Assembly: GCA_014649155.1 (NCBI GenBank)
Contig: BMSM01000009.1
Location: forward strand, 174,532-238,531
Source of the DNA: Streptomyces griseoviridis
GTDB taxonomy: Bacteria > Actinomycetota > Actinomycetes > Streptomycetales > Streptomycetaceae
DNA length: 64,000 nucleotides
Direction: 5' to 3'
The first letter of the stretch is position 1. Each line of letters begins with the position of its first letter. Below, one piece after another: positions 50,100-58,765 of this stretch. The notes beneath the pieces were generated by a model that worked only from the letters and a program-made list of their open reading frames with translations, was not told where the DNA came from and did not search any database. The position numbers were made by a program, and so were the translations under genes.

Positions 50100-51518
50100 G
50101 TGAGCGATCAGCCTCGTCGTCCCCGCAAGCCCGGCACGCCCTACCGGCGGCCCCGGAAGGACCCCGTCCGCCTCCTCGCCTTCGAGGCGCTGCGGGCCGT
50201 GGACGAACGGGACGCGTACGCCAACCTCGTCCTGCCGCCCCTGCTGCGCAAGGCGCGCGAGGGCGGCGACTTCGACGCGCGGGACGCGGCGCTCGCCACC
50301 GAGCTGGTGTACGGGACGCTGCGGCGGCAGGGGACGTACGACGCGATCATCGCCGAGTGCGTGGACCGGCCGCTGCGCGAGGTCGATCCGCCGGTGCTGG
50401 ACGTGCTCGGCCTGGGCGTCCACCAGCTGCTGGGGACGCGCATCCCCAGCCACGCCGCCGTGTCCGCCTCCGTGGAACTGGCGCGGGTGGTGCTCGGGGA
50501 CGGACGGGCCAAGTTCGTCAACGCCGTGCTGCGCAAGGTCGCGCGGGACGATCTGGACGGCTGGGTGGAGAAGGTGGCGCCGCCCTATGACGAGGACCCC
50601 GAGGACCATCTCGCCGTCGTGCACTCGCACCCGCGGTGGGTGGTCTCCGCGCTGTGGGACTCCCTCGGCGGCGGCCGGTCCGGCATCGAGGACCTGCTGG
50701 CCGCCGACAACGAGCGGCCCGAGGTCACGCTGGTCGCCCGGCCCGGCCGGTCCACGGCGGCGGAACTGCTCGCCGAGGACGCCGCGGTGGCGGGGCGCTG
50801 GTCGCCGTACGCCGTGCGGCTGACGGAGGGCGGGGAGCCCGGGGCCGTCGAGGCCGTACGGGAGGGCCGGGCCGGGGTGCAGGACGAGGGCAGCCAGCTG
50901 GTCGCCCTGGCCGTGGCGAACGCGCCGCTGGACGGCCCCGACCGGCGGTGGCTGGACGGCTGTGCCGGGCCCGGCGGCAAGGCCGCGCTGCTCGGCGCGC
51001 TCGCCGCCGAGCGGGGTGCCTTCCTGCTGGCCTCCGAGAAGCAGCCGCACCGGGCCGGACTCGTGGCGAAGGCGCTGGCGGGCAACCCGGGGCCGTACCA
51101 GGTGATCGCCGCCGACGGGACGCGGCCCGCGTGGCGGCCGGGGAGCTTCGACCGGGTGCTCGTCGACGTGCCGTGCACCGGGCTGGGCGCCCTGCGGCGG
51201 CGGCCCGAGGCGCGCTGGCGGCGCCGGCCGGCCGACCTCGACGGGTTCGCGCCGCTCCAGCGGGGGCTGCTGCGCGGGGCGCTGGACGCGGTACGGGTCG
51301 GCGGGATCGTCGGCTACGCGACCTGCTCGCCGCACCTCGCCGAGACCCGGGCCGTCGTCGCCGACGTGCTGAAGCACGTCCCCGGCGCCGAGCTGATCGA
51401 CGCCCGGCCGCTGCTGCCCGGCGTCCCCGAGCTGGGGGAGGGGCCGGACGTGCAGCTGTGGCCGCACCTGCACGGGACGGACGCGATGTACCTGGCGATC
51501 GTCCGCCGGACCGGGTGA
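50100..51518 (+). CDS. rsmB: 16S rRNA (cytosine-967-C5)-methyltransferase
   Basis: Methylates C967 in 16S rRNA. Protein of 472 aa with an N-terminal NusB-like RNA-binding domain (about 20-160, DPVRLLAFEALRAVDERDAY) and a C-terminal SAM-dependent domain. SAM motif GCAGPGGKAALLG, the motif IV cysteine C359 in VDVPCTGLGALRRRPEARW, and the motif VI catalytic C409 in YATCSPH are all present. GTG start with GGAG upstream. It lies 76 bp after fmt, a common bacterial pairing. Confidence 0.95.
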   Translation: MSDQPRRPRKPGTPYRRPRKDPVRLLAFEALRAVDERDAYANLVLPPLLRKAREGGDFDARDAALATELVYGTLRRQGTYDAIIAECVDRPLREVDPPVLDVLGLGVHQLLGTRIPSHAAVSASVELARVVLGDGRAKFVNAVLRKVARDDLDGWVEKVAPPYDEDPEDHLAVVHSHPRWVVSALWDSLGGGRSGIEDLLAADNERPEVTLVARPGRSTAAELLAEDAAVAGRWSPYAVRLTEGGEPGAVEAVREGRAGVQDEGSQLVALAVANAPLDGPDRRWLDGCAGPGGKAALLGALAAERGAFLLASEKQPHRAGLVAKALAGNPGPYQVIAADGTRPAWRPGSFDRVLVDVPCTGLGALRRRPEARWRRRPADLDGFAPLQRGLLRGALDAVRVGGIVGYATCSPHLAETRAVVADVLKHVPGAELIDARPLLPGVPELGEGPDVQLWPHLHGTDAMYLAIVRRTG

Positions 51519-51633
51519 CCCGTCCCCTGCGGGACCGGGTGCCCGTACCCGGAGAGGGGCGGCGTCCGTCCCTGACAGGAATCAGGGCCGTACCGGAGGG
51601 ACTCCGGGCGTGCGGGCATGGCAGGCTTGGGGC

Positions 51634-52320
51634 ATGGCCGTGCAGATCAACCCCAGCATCCTGTCCGCCGACTTCGCCCGCCTCGCGGACGAGGCGAAGG
51701 CGGTGAGCGGAGCCGACTGGCTCCACGTCGACGTCATGGACAACCATTTCGTCCCCAACCTCACCCTCGGCGTGCCGGTCGTGGAGTCCCTGGCCCGTGC
51801 GACGGACACCCCGCTGGACTGCCATCTGATGATCGAGGCGCCCGACCGGTGGGCGCCGCAGTACGTCGAGGCGGGGGCCGGTTCCGTCACCTTCCACGCC
51901 GAGGCCGCCGCGGCTCCGGTGCGGCTGGCCCGCGAGATCCGCGCCAAGGGGGCCCGTGCCTCCATGGCGCTCAAGCCTGCGACGCCGATCGAACCGTACG
52001 AGGATCTGCTGCCCGAGCTGGACATGCTGCTCGTCATGACGGTGGAGCCGGGGTTCGGGGGGCAGGCGTTCCTCGACATCATGCTGCCGAAGATCCGGCG
52101 CACCCGGGAGCTGATCTCCAAGCACGGTCTGGAGCTGTGGCTGCAGGTCGACGGCGGGGTCTCCGCGGCCACCATCGAGCGCTGCGCCGAGGCGGGCGCC
52201 GACGTCTTCGTCGCGGGCTCGGCCGTGTACGGTGCGTCGGACCCGGACGAGGCGGTGCGCGCGCTGCGCGCCCAGGCGGAGTCGGCGACCGCGGCGGCGT
52301 CCTGGGCGTGCGACCACTGA
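51634..52320 (+). CDS. rpe: ribulose-phosphate 3-epimerase
   Basis: Interconverts ribulose-5-P and xylulose-5-P in the pentose phosphate pathway. Start ATG 51634, 228 aa. TIM-barrel signatures: INPSILSADFARL, DVMDNHFVPNLTLG with the metal-binding His/Asp, MTVEPGFGGQAF, and VDGGVSAATIERCAEAGADVFVAGSAVYG for phosphate binding. Ribosome binding site poor; a further in-frame codon at 51610 would add eight unconserved residues. It is 115 bp after rsmB. Confidence 0.95.
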   Translation: MAVQINPSILSADFARLADEAKAVSGADWLHVDVMDNHFVPNLTLGVPVVESLARATDTPLDCHLMIEAPDRWAPQYVEAGAGSVTFHAEAAAAPVRLAREIRAKGARASMALKPATPIEPYEDLLPELDMLLVMTVEPGFGGQAFLDIMLPKIRRTRELISKHGLELWLQVDGGVSAATIERCAEAGADVFVAGSAVYGASDPDEAVRALRAQAESATAAASWACDH

Positions 52321-52422
52321 AGAACGAGAACGTGAACGGCTCCCGTCAGGGCTGATCGAGTGCGCCGCATCTGCAAGGATGAACGGCGAACGCAGAGTGT
52401 GAACAGCAGTGAGGAGATCGCC

Positions 52423-53442
52423 GTGTCGGGTATGTCAGCGGGCCGCGCAGCCATGCGGATGGGACCCGCTGAACTGGTGCAGGCGGCGGCCATGGCCCGT
52501 CGCTTCTACCTGGAGGGCAAATCCAAGATCCAGATCGCCGAGGAGTTCGGCGTCAGCCGCTTCAAGGTGGCCCGGGTCCTGGAGACCGCCCTCGAACGGG
52601 ACCTCGTACGCATCGAGATCCGGATGCCGGCCGAGCTGGACGCCGAGCGCTCCGACGCGCTCCGCGCCCGCTACGGGCTGCGGCACGCGGTCGTCGTGGA
52701 GTCCCCGGCGGACGCCGAGGAGACCCCCGACCCGGAGAACCTGGGCGAGGTGGCCGCCGACCTGCTCGGCGAGCTCGTCGACGAGGGCGATGTGCTGGGA
52801 CTGGCCTGGGGCCGGTCCACCATCCACATGGCGGCCGCACTCGACCGGCTGCCGCCGTGCACGGTGGTGCAGCTGACCGGTGTCTACGACGCCGGGACCG
52901 CCGAGCGCGGCTCGGTGGAGGCGGTGCGCCGCGCCGCCCAGGTCTCCGGCGGCGACGCCCACCCCATCTACGCGCCGATGCTGCTCCCGGACGCGGCGAC
53001 CGCCGAGGCGCTGCGCCAGCAGACCGGCATCGCGCGGGCCTTCGAGTACTTCGACAAGGTCACCGTCGCCTGCGTCTCCATCGGCTCCTGGGAACCGGGC
53101 ATCTCCACGGTGCACGACATGCTCAGCGACGAGGAGCGCGGGCACTACGCCTCGCTCGGTGTCGCCGCCGAGATGTCCGCGCACCTCTTCGACGCCGAGG
53201 GGCGCCGGGTCGGCCGCGACCTGGGGGAGCGGTGCATCACCGTCCCGGCCGACCAGCTCCGCCGTATCCCCGAGGTGGTGGCGATCGCCGGCGGGCAGCG
53301 CAAGGCGGCGGCCATCGACGCGGTGCTGCGCTCGGGCCTGGTCACCAGCCTGGTGACGGACACCTCCGCCGCGGACTACCTCATGGCGGCCGGCCCGACC
53401 CCGAAGGCGGCGCTCAACCGGTCCGACCCCGACGGGTCCTGA
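52423..53442 (+). CDS. SorC/DeoR-type sugar-binding transcriptional regulator
   Basis: Protein of 339 aa from GTG 52423, which has GAGGAG 6 nt upstream. N-terminal helix-turn-helix at about residues 22-55 (MARRFYLEGKSKIQIAEEFGVSRFKVARVLETA). The C-terminal sugar-phosphate effector domain carries DVLGLAWGRSTIHMAAALDRLP, VVQLTGVYD and VVAIAGGQRKAAAIDAVLRSGLVTSLVTD. This is the SorC-family pattern; the effector is presumably a phosphosugar, and location after rpe is suggestive only. Three 10-bp repeats span its stop. Confidence 0.88.
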   Translation: MSGMSAGRAAMRMGPAELVQAAAMARRFYLEGKSKIQIAEEFGVSRFKVARVLETALERDLVRIEIRMPAELDAERSDALRARYGLRHAVVVESPADAEETPDPENLGEVAADLLGELVDEGDVLGLAWGRSTIHMAAALDRLPPCTVVQLTGVYDAGTAERGSVEAVRRAAQVSGGDAHPIYAPMLLPDAATAEALRQQTGIARAFEYFDKVTVACVSIGSWEPGISTVHDMLSDEERGHYASLGVAAEMSAHLFDAEGRRVGRDLGERCITVPADQLRRIPEVVAIAGGQRKAAAIDAVLRSGLVTSLVTDTSAADYLMAAGPTPKAALNRSDPDGS

Positions 53443-53458
53443 CGGGTCATGACGGGTC
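53431..53458 (+). repeat. three 10-bp tandem copies spanning the stop of the SorC-type regulator
   Basis: GACGGGTC occurs at 53431, 53441 and 53451 with a 10-bp period. The TGA stop is in the junction between the first and second units. The same placement of tandem copies at a stop codon occurs at metK, the P-loop gene and the MFS gene. Confidence 0.8.
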
Positions 53459-53492
53459 GCCGGACACGCGGGCGTGAGGACGAGGAGCGGGT

Positions 53493-53867
53493 GTGACGGA
53501 CGACGGTACGGAGACGACGCGTGACCCGGCGGGGCGGACCGTGGTCACGCTGGACCTGGCCGGGGTCACCGCAAAGGCGGACCTGATGGACCGCTGCGCC
53601 CGGTCACTGGGCCTGCCCGAGTGGTTCGGGCACGACTGGGACGCCCTCGCCGACTCCCTGGCCGACCCCTCGTCCTGGGCCGTCCGGCCCGACGGGGCGG
53701 CCGAGCGGGGTCTGCTCCTGGTCGTGGAGAACTGGCGGGGCTACGCCGAGGCGCGGCCCGAGGAGTGGCAGGTCGCCGAAGAGGTGTTCGCCGAGGCCAC
53801 CGACCGGGGACCCGGGCTGTTCGTCACCCTGGGGCACGGCGGTGCGGGCCTCGGAGATTCCTCCTAA
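53493..53867 (+). CDS. barstar-family protein
   Basis: Small acidic protein of 124 aa with the barstar fold pattern: VVTLDLAGVTAKADLMDRCARSLGLPEWFGHDWDALADSLAD, with the hydrophobic DW and acidic residues that in barstar bind a ribonuclease. No barnase-like gene is adjacent, so it may be an orphan immunity protein or a barstar-related regulator. GTG start with GAGGAG upstream, 50 bp after the regulator gene. Confidence 0.85.
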   Translation: MTDDGTETTRDPAGRTVVTLDLAGVTAKADLMDRCARSLGLPEWFGHDWDALADSLADPSSWAVRPDGAAERGLLLVVENWRGYAEARPEEWQVAEEVFAEATDRGPGLFVTLGHGGAGLGDSS

Positions 53868-54000
53868 GGAGTCCGCGGGGAGCCTGGACGTTCTGCCCGG
53901 GGCGGGAACGGGACAGTCCGTGGGACAATGAAGTACGTGCTCTTTCCCCCTGGCTGACCTGTCCGGGGGCCACCTCTGAAACACCCGGGATGTGCAGCAC

Positions 54001-55443
54001 GTGCGTTTCCTCAACGACATCCAGCCCTCGTACGACCTGACGTACGACGACGTCTTCATGGTGCCGAGCCGCTCAGCCGTGGGTTCACGGCAGGGCGTCG
54101 ACCTCCGCTCCCCGGACGGCACGGGCACCACGATCCCGCTGGTCGTCGCCAACATGACCGCGATCGCCGGACGCCGCATGGCCGAGACGGTGGCCCGGCG
54201 CGGCGGGCTGGTCGTCATCCCGCAGGACATCCCGATCGAGGTCGTCACCGACGTCGTCGCCTGGGTCAAGAGCCGGCACCACGTACTGGACACCCCGATC
54301 GTGCTGGCCCCGCACCAGACGGTCGCCGACGCCCTCTCCCTGCTGCCCAAGCGGGCACATGACGCCGGGGTCGTCGTGGACGAGGAGGGCCGGCCGGTCG
54401 GCGTGGTCACCGGTGCCGACCTGTCCGGCGTGGACCGCTTCACCCAGCTCGAAGTGGTCATGTCCAAGGACCTGCTGCTGATCGACGCGGACCTGGACCC
54501 GCGCGAGGCGTTCAACACCCTCGACACCGCCAACCGCCGCTTCGCCCCCGCCGTCGGCAAGGACGGGCGGCTGGCCGGCATCCTCACCCGCAAGGGCGCC
54601 CTGCGCGCCACGCTCTACACCCCGGCCGTCGACGCGGACGGCAAGCTGCGCGTCGCCGCCGCCGTCGGCATCAACGGCGACGTGGCGGGCAAGGCCGAGC
54701 AGCTCCTCGACGCCGGTGTGGACACCCTCGTCATCGACACCGCCCACGGCCACCAGGAGTCGATGATCAGCGCCGTCAAGCTGGTCCGCGACCTCGGCCC
54801 CCGGGTGCCGATCGTGGCCGGCAACATCGTCTCCGCCGAGGGCGTGCGCGACCTCGTCGAGGCGGGCGCGGACATCATCAAGGTCGGCGTCGGACCCGGC
54901 GCCATGTGCACCACCCGCATGATGACCGGCGTCGGCCGCCCGCAGTTCTCCGCGGTCCTGGAGTGCGCCGCCGAGGCGAGGAAGTACGGCAAGCACGTGT
55001 GGGCCGACGGCGGTGTCCGGCACCCGCGGGACGTGGCGATGGCGCTCGCCGCCGGCGCGTCCAACGTGATGATCGGCTCCTGGTTCGCCGGGACCTACGA
55101 GTCCCCGGGCGACCTCCAGCATGACGCGAACGGCCGGGCCTACAAGGAGTCCTTCGGCATGGCCTCCGCCCGCGCGGTGCGCAACCGCACGGCGGAGGAG
55201 TCGGCGTACGACCGGGCCCGCAAGGCGCTGTTCGAGGAGGGGATCTCCACCTCCCGGATGTTCCTCGACCCCTCCCGGCCCGGCGTGGAGGACCTGATCG
55301 ACTCGATCATCGCGGGCGTCCGCTCCTCCTGCACCTACGCCGGCGCCGGCTCCCTGGAGGAGTTCGCCGAGCGGGCCGTCGTCGGTGTCCAGAGCGCGGC
55401 CGGCTACGCCGAGGGCAAGCCGCTGCACGCGAGCTGGAGCTGA
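54001..55443 (+). CDS. guaB1: GuaB1-family IMPDH-related protein, probable GMP reductase
   Basis: IMP dehydrogenase superfamily protein of 480 aa. I prefer GTG 54001 (family start VRFLNDIQPSYDLTYDDVF) to the in-frame GTG 53992. A TIM barrel is interrupted by a CBS-domain pair at about residues 90-200 (TVADALSLLPKRAHDAGVVVDEEGRPVGVVT). Catalytic C303 lies in GVGPGAMCTTRMMTG. Mycobacterial GuaB1 with this architecture has been shown to be a GMP reductase rather than IMPDH, so GMP to IMP recycling is the likely role. The Lrp gene follows 20 bp later. Confidence 0.92.
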   Translation: MRFLNDIQPSYDLTYDDVFMVPSRSAVGSRQGVDLRSPDGTGTTIPLVVANMTAIAGRRMAETVARRGGLVVIPQDIPIEVVTDVVAWVKSRHHVLDTPIVLAPHQTVADALSLLPKRAHDAGVVVDEEGRPVGVVTGADLSGVDRFTQLEVVMSKDLLLIDADLDPREAFNTLDTANRRFAPAVGKDGRLAGILTRKGALRATLYTPAVDADGKLRVAAAVGINGDVAGKAEQLLDAGVDTLVIDTAHGHQESMISAVKLVRDLGPRVPIVAGNIVSAEGVRDLVEAGADIIKVGVGPGAMCTTRMMTGVGRPQFSAVLECAAEARKYGKHVWADGGVRHPRDVAMALAAGASNVMIGSWFAGTYESPGDLQHDANGRAYKESFGMASARAVRNRTAEESAYDRARKALFEEGISTSRMFLDPSRPGVEDLIDSIIAGVRSSCTYAGAGSLEEFAERAVVGVQSAAGYAEGKPLHASWS

Positions 55444-55463
55444 GCGGCCGGGTACGCGGTCCA

Positions 55464-55916
55464 GTGCTGAACGATCTCGACGAACGCATCGTCCACGCCC
55501 TCGCCGAGGACGCCCGCCGCTCCTACGCGGACATCGGCCAGCTGGTCGGCCTGTCCGCGCCGGCGGTGAAGCGGCGGGTGGACCGGCTGCGCGCCCGCGG
55601 CGCCATCACCGGGTTCACCGTGCGGGTCGACCCCGCCGCCCTCGGCTGGCACACCGAGGGCTTCGTCGAGATCCACTGCCGCCGCAACACCTCCCCGGAG
55701 ACCATCCGGCGCGGCCTGGAGCGCTACCAGGAGGTGGTCGCCGCCTCCACCGTCACCGGGGACGCGGACGCCGTGGCCCAGGTCTTCGCCTCCGACATGC
55801 GGCACTTCGAACGGGTCCTGGAGCGGATCGCGGGGGAGCCCTTCGTGGAACGCACCAAGTCCGTCCTGGTGCTGTCACCGCTGCTGCGCCGCTTCTCGTC
55901 GGGCTCCCCGGCCTGA
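55464..55916 (+). CDS. Lrp/AsnC family transcriptional regulator
   Basis: Protein of 150 aa. The N-terminal HTH (LNDLDERIVHALAEDARRSYADIGQLVGLSAPAVKRRVDRLR, about 1-50) and the C-terminal ligand-binding RAM domain (about 70-150, with VVAASTVTGDADAVAQVF) are clear. It lies 20 bp after guaB1, so they are probably co-transcribed. The last 42 bp overlap the 3' end of the convergent secDF gene, with no room for a terminator between them. Effector unknown. Confidence 0.9.
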   Translation: MLNDLDERIVHALAEDARRSYADIGQLVGLSAPAVKRRVDRLRARGAITGFTVRVDPAALGWHTEGFVEIHCRRNTSPETIRRGLERYQEVVAASTVTGDADAVAQVFASDMRHFERVLERIAGEPFVERTKSVLVLSPLLRRFSSGSPA

Positions 55917-58169
55917 GCCGCCGCGCCCCGCGCTCCTCCGGAACGGCTCCAGGGTGAGGGGCGCCGCGGTGAAGACGGAGGACCAGGTGCCGACCGCCAG
56001 CCCGATGAGCAGCGCCAGGGCGAAGTCGGTGAGGGCGCCGTCGGCGAGCACGGCCAGCGCGACGAGGATCAGTGCCGCGCCCGTGCCGGTGGTGACGGTA
56101 CGGGGCAGGGTCTGGAGGATCGCCCGGTCGGTCAGGCGGGCCACGGGTGTGGCGGGGTCGTGGGCGAGGAGTTCGCGGACCCGGTCGAAGAGGACCACGG
56201 AGTCGTTGACCGAGTAGCCGACGACGGTCAGCAGGGCGGCCAGGAAGACACCGTCGACGGGTCTGCCCAGCCACGCGAAGACGCCGGCGAGGATCAGTAC
56301 GTCGTGGGCGAGCGCGCCGACCGCCGCGACCGCGAACCGCCGGCGGAACCGGACCGACAGGTACAGCAGCTGGGCGCCGAGGGCGAGACCGAGCGCGACG
56401 AGGGCGTTGCGGCGCAGTTCGTCGCCCAGGGTGGGGCCGATCCGTTCGTCGCGGAGCTTCTCCGCGCCGCCGCCGAGCCGGCCGACGGTCTCGGTGAGCG
56501 CGTCGGCGCCGGCGCCGGTCAGCTCCTCCGCGCGGACCGTGAGCCGGGTGTCGCCGGAGGACTGGACGAGCGCGCGGGGAAACCCGGCGTCGGCGAGGGC
56601 GGCGCGCGCCCGGTCGGGGTCGACGGGGACGGTGGTGGCGTACTCGACGAGCCGTCCGCCGGTGAACTCGATGCCGAGGTCGAGACCGCGGACCAGCAGG
56701 CCCGAGGCGCTCGCCGTCAGGAGGACCGCCGACACCGCCAGCCAGCGGCGCGGGTGGCGCATCGGGCGCGGGTCGCGGCGCCGCAGCCGGTCGCGGACCC
56801 AGCCGGAGTGCGCGATGCCGGTGAGGCGGGGACGGCGGCGGACGGCGGGGCGGCCCGCCGCGTACTCGGCGAGGACCCGGGTGATCAGCAGGGCGCTGAC
56901 CATGGAGGCGAGGACCCCGATGCCCAGGGTGACACCGAAGCCGCGGACCGGGCCGGAGGCGAAGGCGAACAGCAGGGCGGCGGCGATCAGCGTGGTGACG
57001 TTGGAGTCGGCGATCGCGCTCAGCGCGCCGCGGAACCCGGCCGTCAGCGCCGACCGGGGGCTGGACCGGTCGCGGGCGGAGTGGACCTCGCGGGCGCGTT
57101 CGAAGACCAGGATGTTGGCGTCCACGGCCATGCCGACGGCGAGCACGAACCCGGCGAGTCCGGGGAGTGTCAGGGTCGCGCCGAGCGCGGCCAGCGCGGC
57201 GTAGGAGATCAGGCCGTAGCAGGCGAGGGCGACGGTGGCGAGCAGGCCCATCAGCCGGTAGACGACGATGACGAACAGCGCGGTCAGGGCGGTGCCGATG
57301 ACGGCGGCCCGGGCCGCGGCGGTGATGGCGGTGGCGCCGAGGGTGGCGCCGACGGTGCGCTGCTCGATGGTCTCGACGGGGACGGGGAGGGCGCCGCCGG
57401 AGATGAGGAGGGCCAGCTCGCGGGCCTCGGCGTCGTCGAAGGAGCCGGTGATCCGGGTGCTGCCGCCCGAGATGCCGGTCCCGCAGGGCACGGAGGGGTC
57501 GACCCCCGGCGACGAGATGATCCTGTCGTCGAGGACCAGGGCGACCCGGCGCCGCGGGTCGCCCTCCGGGTGGCAGGCGGCGTCCGCGGTGATCCGGGTC
57601 CATCGGTCGCGGCCGGTGTCGTCGAGATCGACGGTGACGTGCCATCCGGTGCCGGTCTCCGGGTCGAACCGGGCGTCCGCGCCCTCGACGTCCTGTCCGG
57701 TGAGGGCGGCGGCCCCCAGTCGCAGGGGGTGCCCGGACTCGTCGGGCAGGGTGCGGGCGGGCGCGGTGGCGTCGTCGTCCGTGGCGGCGTCGTCGTCCTC
57801 GGTCCCGGCCGTGCCGAGGACCGGGTGGACGGTCAGGTGGGCGGTGCGGCCCAGTACGCCGGCGGCCCGCTCCGGGTCGTGCACGCCGGGCAGTTCGACC
57901 AGGATGCGGTGGTCTCCGGAGCGGGCGAGGGTGGGTTCGGCGACGCCGAGGGCGTCGATCCGGCCGCGCAGCACCTCCAGGGTGCGGTCGGTGGCCTCGG
58001 GACCGGCGTCGACGGTGGCGGTGGAGCGGGTCTCCAGCACGATCTGGGTGCCGCCGCGCAGGTCGAGTCCGAGACGGACCGGCACGGTCAGGGCGACGGC
58101 CAGCGATACGGCGATGACGGCGAGGGCGAGCAGGGCGCGGGTGCGCGAGGCGCGGGTACGGCGTTTCAA
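55875..58169 (-). CDS. secDF: fused SecDF protein (second Sec proton-motor)
   Basis: Protein of 764 aa fusing SecD and SecF. The TTG start 58169 has GGAGG 6-7 nt upstream. SecD half (about 1-430): LGLDLRGGTQIVLE, a short periplasmic domain without the Ser/Ala insertion of the other SecD, and GMAVDANILVFERARE with the conserved transmembrane Asp. SecF half (about 450-750): DLGIEFTGGRLVEY and VVGYSVNDSVVLFDRVRE with the second Asp. It is more divergent than the separate secD/secF pair at the left end. It may export a specific substrate. Its 3' end overlaps the Lrp gene. Confidence 0.92.
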   Translation of the reverse strand: MKRRTRASRTRALLALAVIAVSLAVALTVPVRLGLDLRGGTQIVLETRSTATVDAGPEATDRTLEVLRGRIDALGVAEPTLARSGDHRILVELPGVHDPERAAGVLGRTAHLTVHPVLGTAGTEDDDAATDDDATAPARTLPDESGHPLRLGAAALTGQDVEGADARFDPETGTGWHVTVDLDDTGRDRWTRITADAACHPEGDPRRRVALVLDDRIISSPGVDPSVPCGTGISGGSTRITGSFDDAEARELALLISGGALPVPVETIEQRTVGATLGATAITAAARAAVIGTALTALFVIVVYRLMGLLATVALACYGLISYAALAALGATLTLPGLAGFVLAVGMAVDANILVFERAREVHSARDRSSPRSALTAGFRGALSAIADSNVTTLIAAALLFAFASGPVRGFGVTLGIGVLASMVSALLITRVLAEYAAGRPAVRRRPRLTGIAHSGWVRDRLRRRDPRPMRHPRRWLAVSAVLLTASASGLLVRGLDLGIEFTGGRLVEYATTVPVDPDRARAALADAGFPRALVQSSGDTRLTVRAEELTGAGADALTETVGRLGGGAEKLRDERIGPTLGDELRRNALVALGLALGAQLLYLSVRFRRRFAVAAVGALAHDVLILAGVFAWLGRPVDGVFLAALLTVVGYSVNDSVVLFDRVRELLAHDPATPVARLTDRAILQTLPRTVTTGTGAALILVALAVLADGALTDFALALLIGLAVGTWSSVFTAAPLTLEPFRRSAGRGGSGRGARREAAQQR

Positions 58170-58246
58170 GGCGGGCCTCCGGCAGGCGTGCCGCGGCGGC
58201 CCTCGGGCACGGCCGCGGCGGAGAAGAGGGAGGGTAAGGAGGTGCT

Positions 58247-58720
58247 TCAGCTGCCGGAGGGCGCGGGAGGTGCCCGGCCGCGATCGGGGGCCGGGCGGCC
58301 GGGGGAGGCGGGCGGGTGGTACGCGAACGGGGCCGGGGCGGGGGCATGCGCGCCGGGGGTGGTGGTGGCGTCGGGGGCGCGATGGTGGGGCGGTGCGGGG
58401 CGGTCATCGGGGTGGTGGAGAGGCGCGAGCCGCGCCCTCGCGTGGCTCGGGAGGACGGTGGGGGTGTCCGTGCGGGGGGTGGCGTGTGTGGGGGCGGGGG
58501 CGGCTGTACGGGGATCGGTGCGTACGGGGCTGTCCGCGCGGGGGCCGGTGGGCGCGGGGCCGGCATGTAGGGGGCCGGCGTGTGTAGGAGCGGCATGTGC
58601 GGCAGCGAGGGTCGGGGCGTGGCCCGGGGGCGTGGGGAGGAAGGCCAGGAGGGCGGCGAGGAGCGTGCCGAGGGCCGCCGTGATCCGGTGGGCCGGGACG
58701 GTGCCGGGTGCCGGGCGCAT
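58247..58720 (-). CDS. Pro/Ala/His-rich putative secreted protein
   Basis: ORF of 157 aa, 77 bp upstream of secDF on the same strand, with AAGGGA about 7 nt before its ATG. Residues of about 12-27 are hydrophobic (RITAALGTLLAALLAFLPTPPG) and end in Ala-rich sequence resembling a signal peptide with an AAHAA-type cleavage region. The rest is Pro, Ala, Thr and His-rich with no folded-domain signal. No family recognised. It could be a substrate of the adjacent SecDF. Because low-complexity ORFs arise easily at this GC, reality as a gene is moderately supported. Confidence 0.55.
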   Translation of the reverse strand: MRPAPGTVPAHRITAALGTLLAALLAFLPTPPGHAPTLAAAHAAPTHAGPLHAGPAPTGPRADSPVRTDPRTAAPAPTHATPRTDTPTVLPSHARARLAPLHHPDDRPAPPHHRAPDATTTPGAHAPAPAPFAYHPPASPGRPAPDRGRAPPAPSGS

Positions 58721-58765
58721 GCACCGTCCCTTTCCGGGGCGCGAGGAGGCGGGGGGAGGCGGACG

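Noticed and set aside
55753..58596. 947-aa minus-strand frame overlapping secDF
   Set aside because: Different frame from the clear SecDF protein; Arg/Pro-rich shadow translation.
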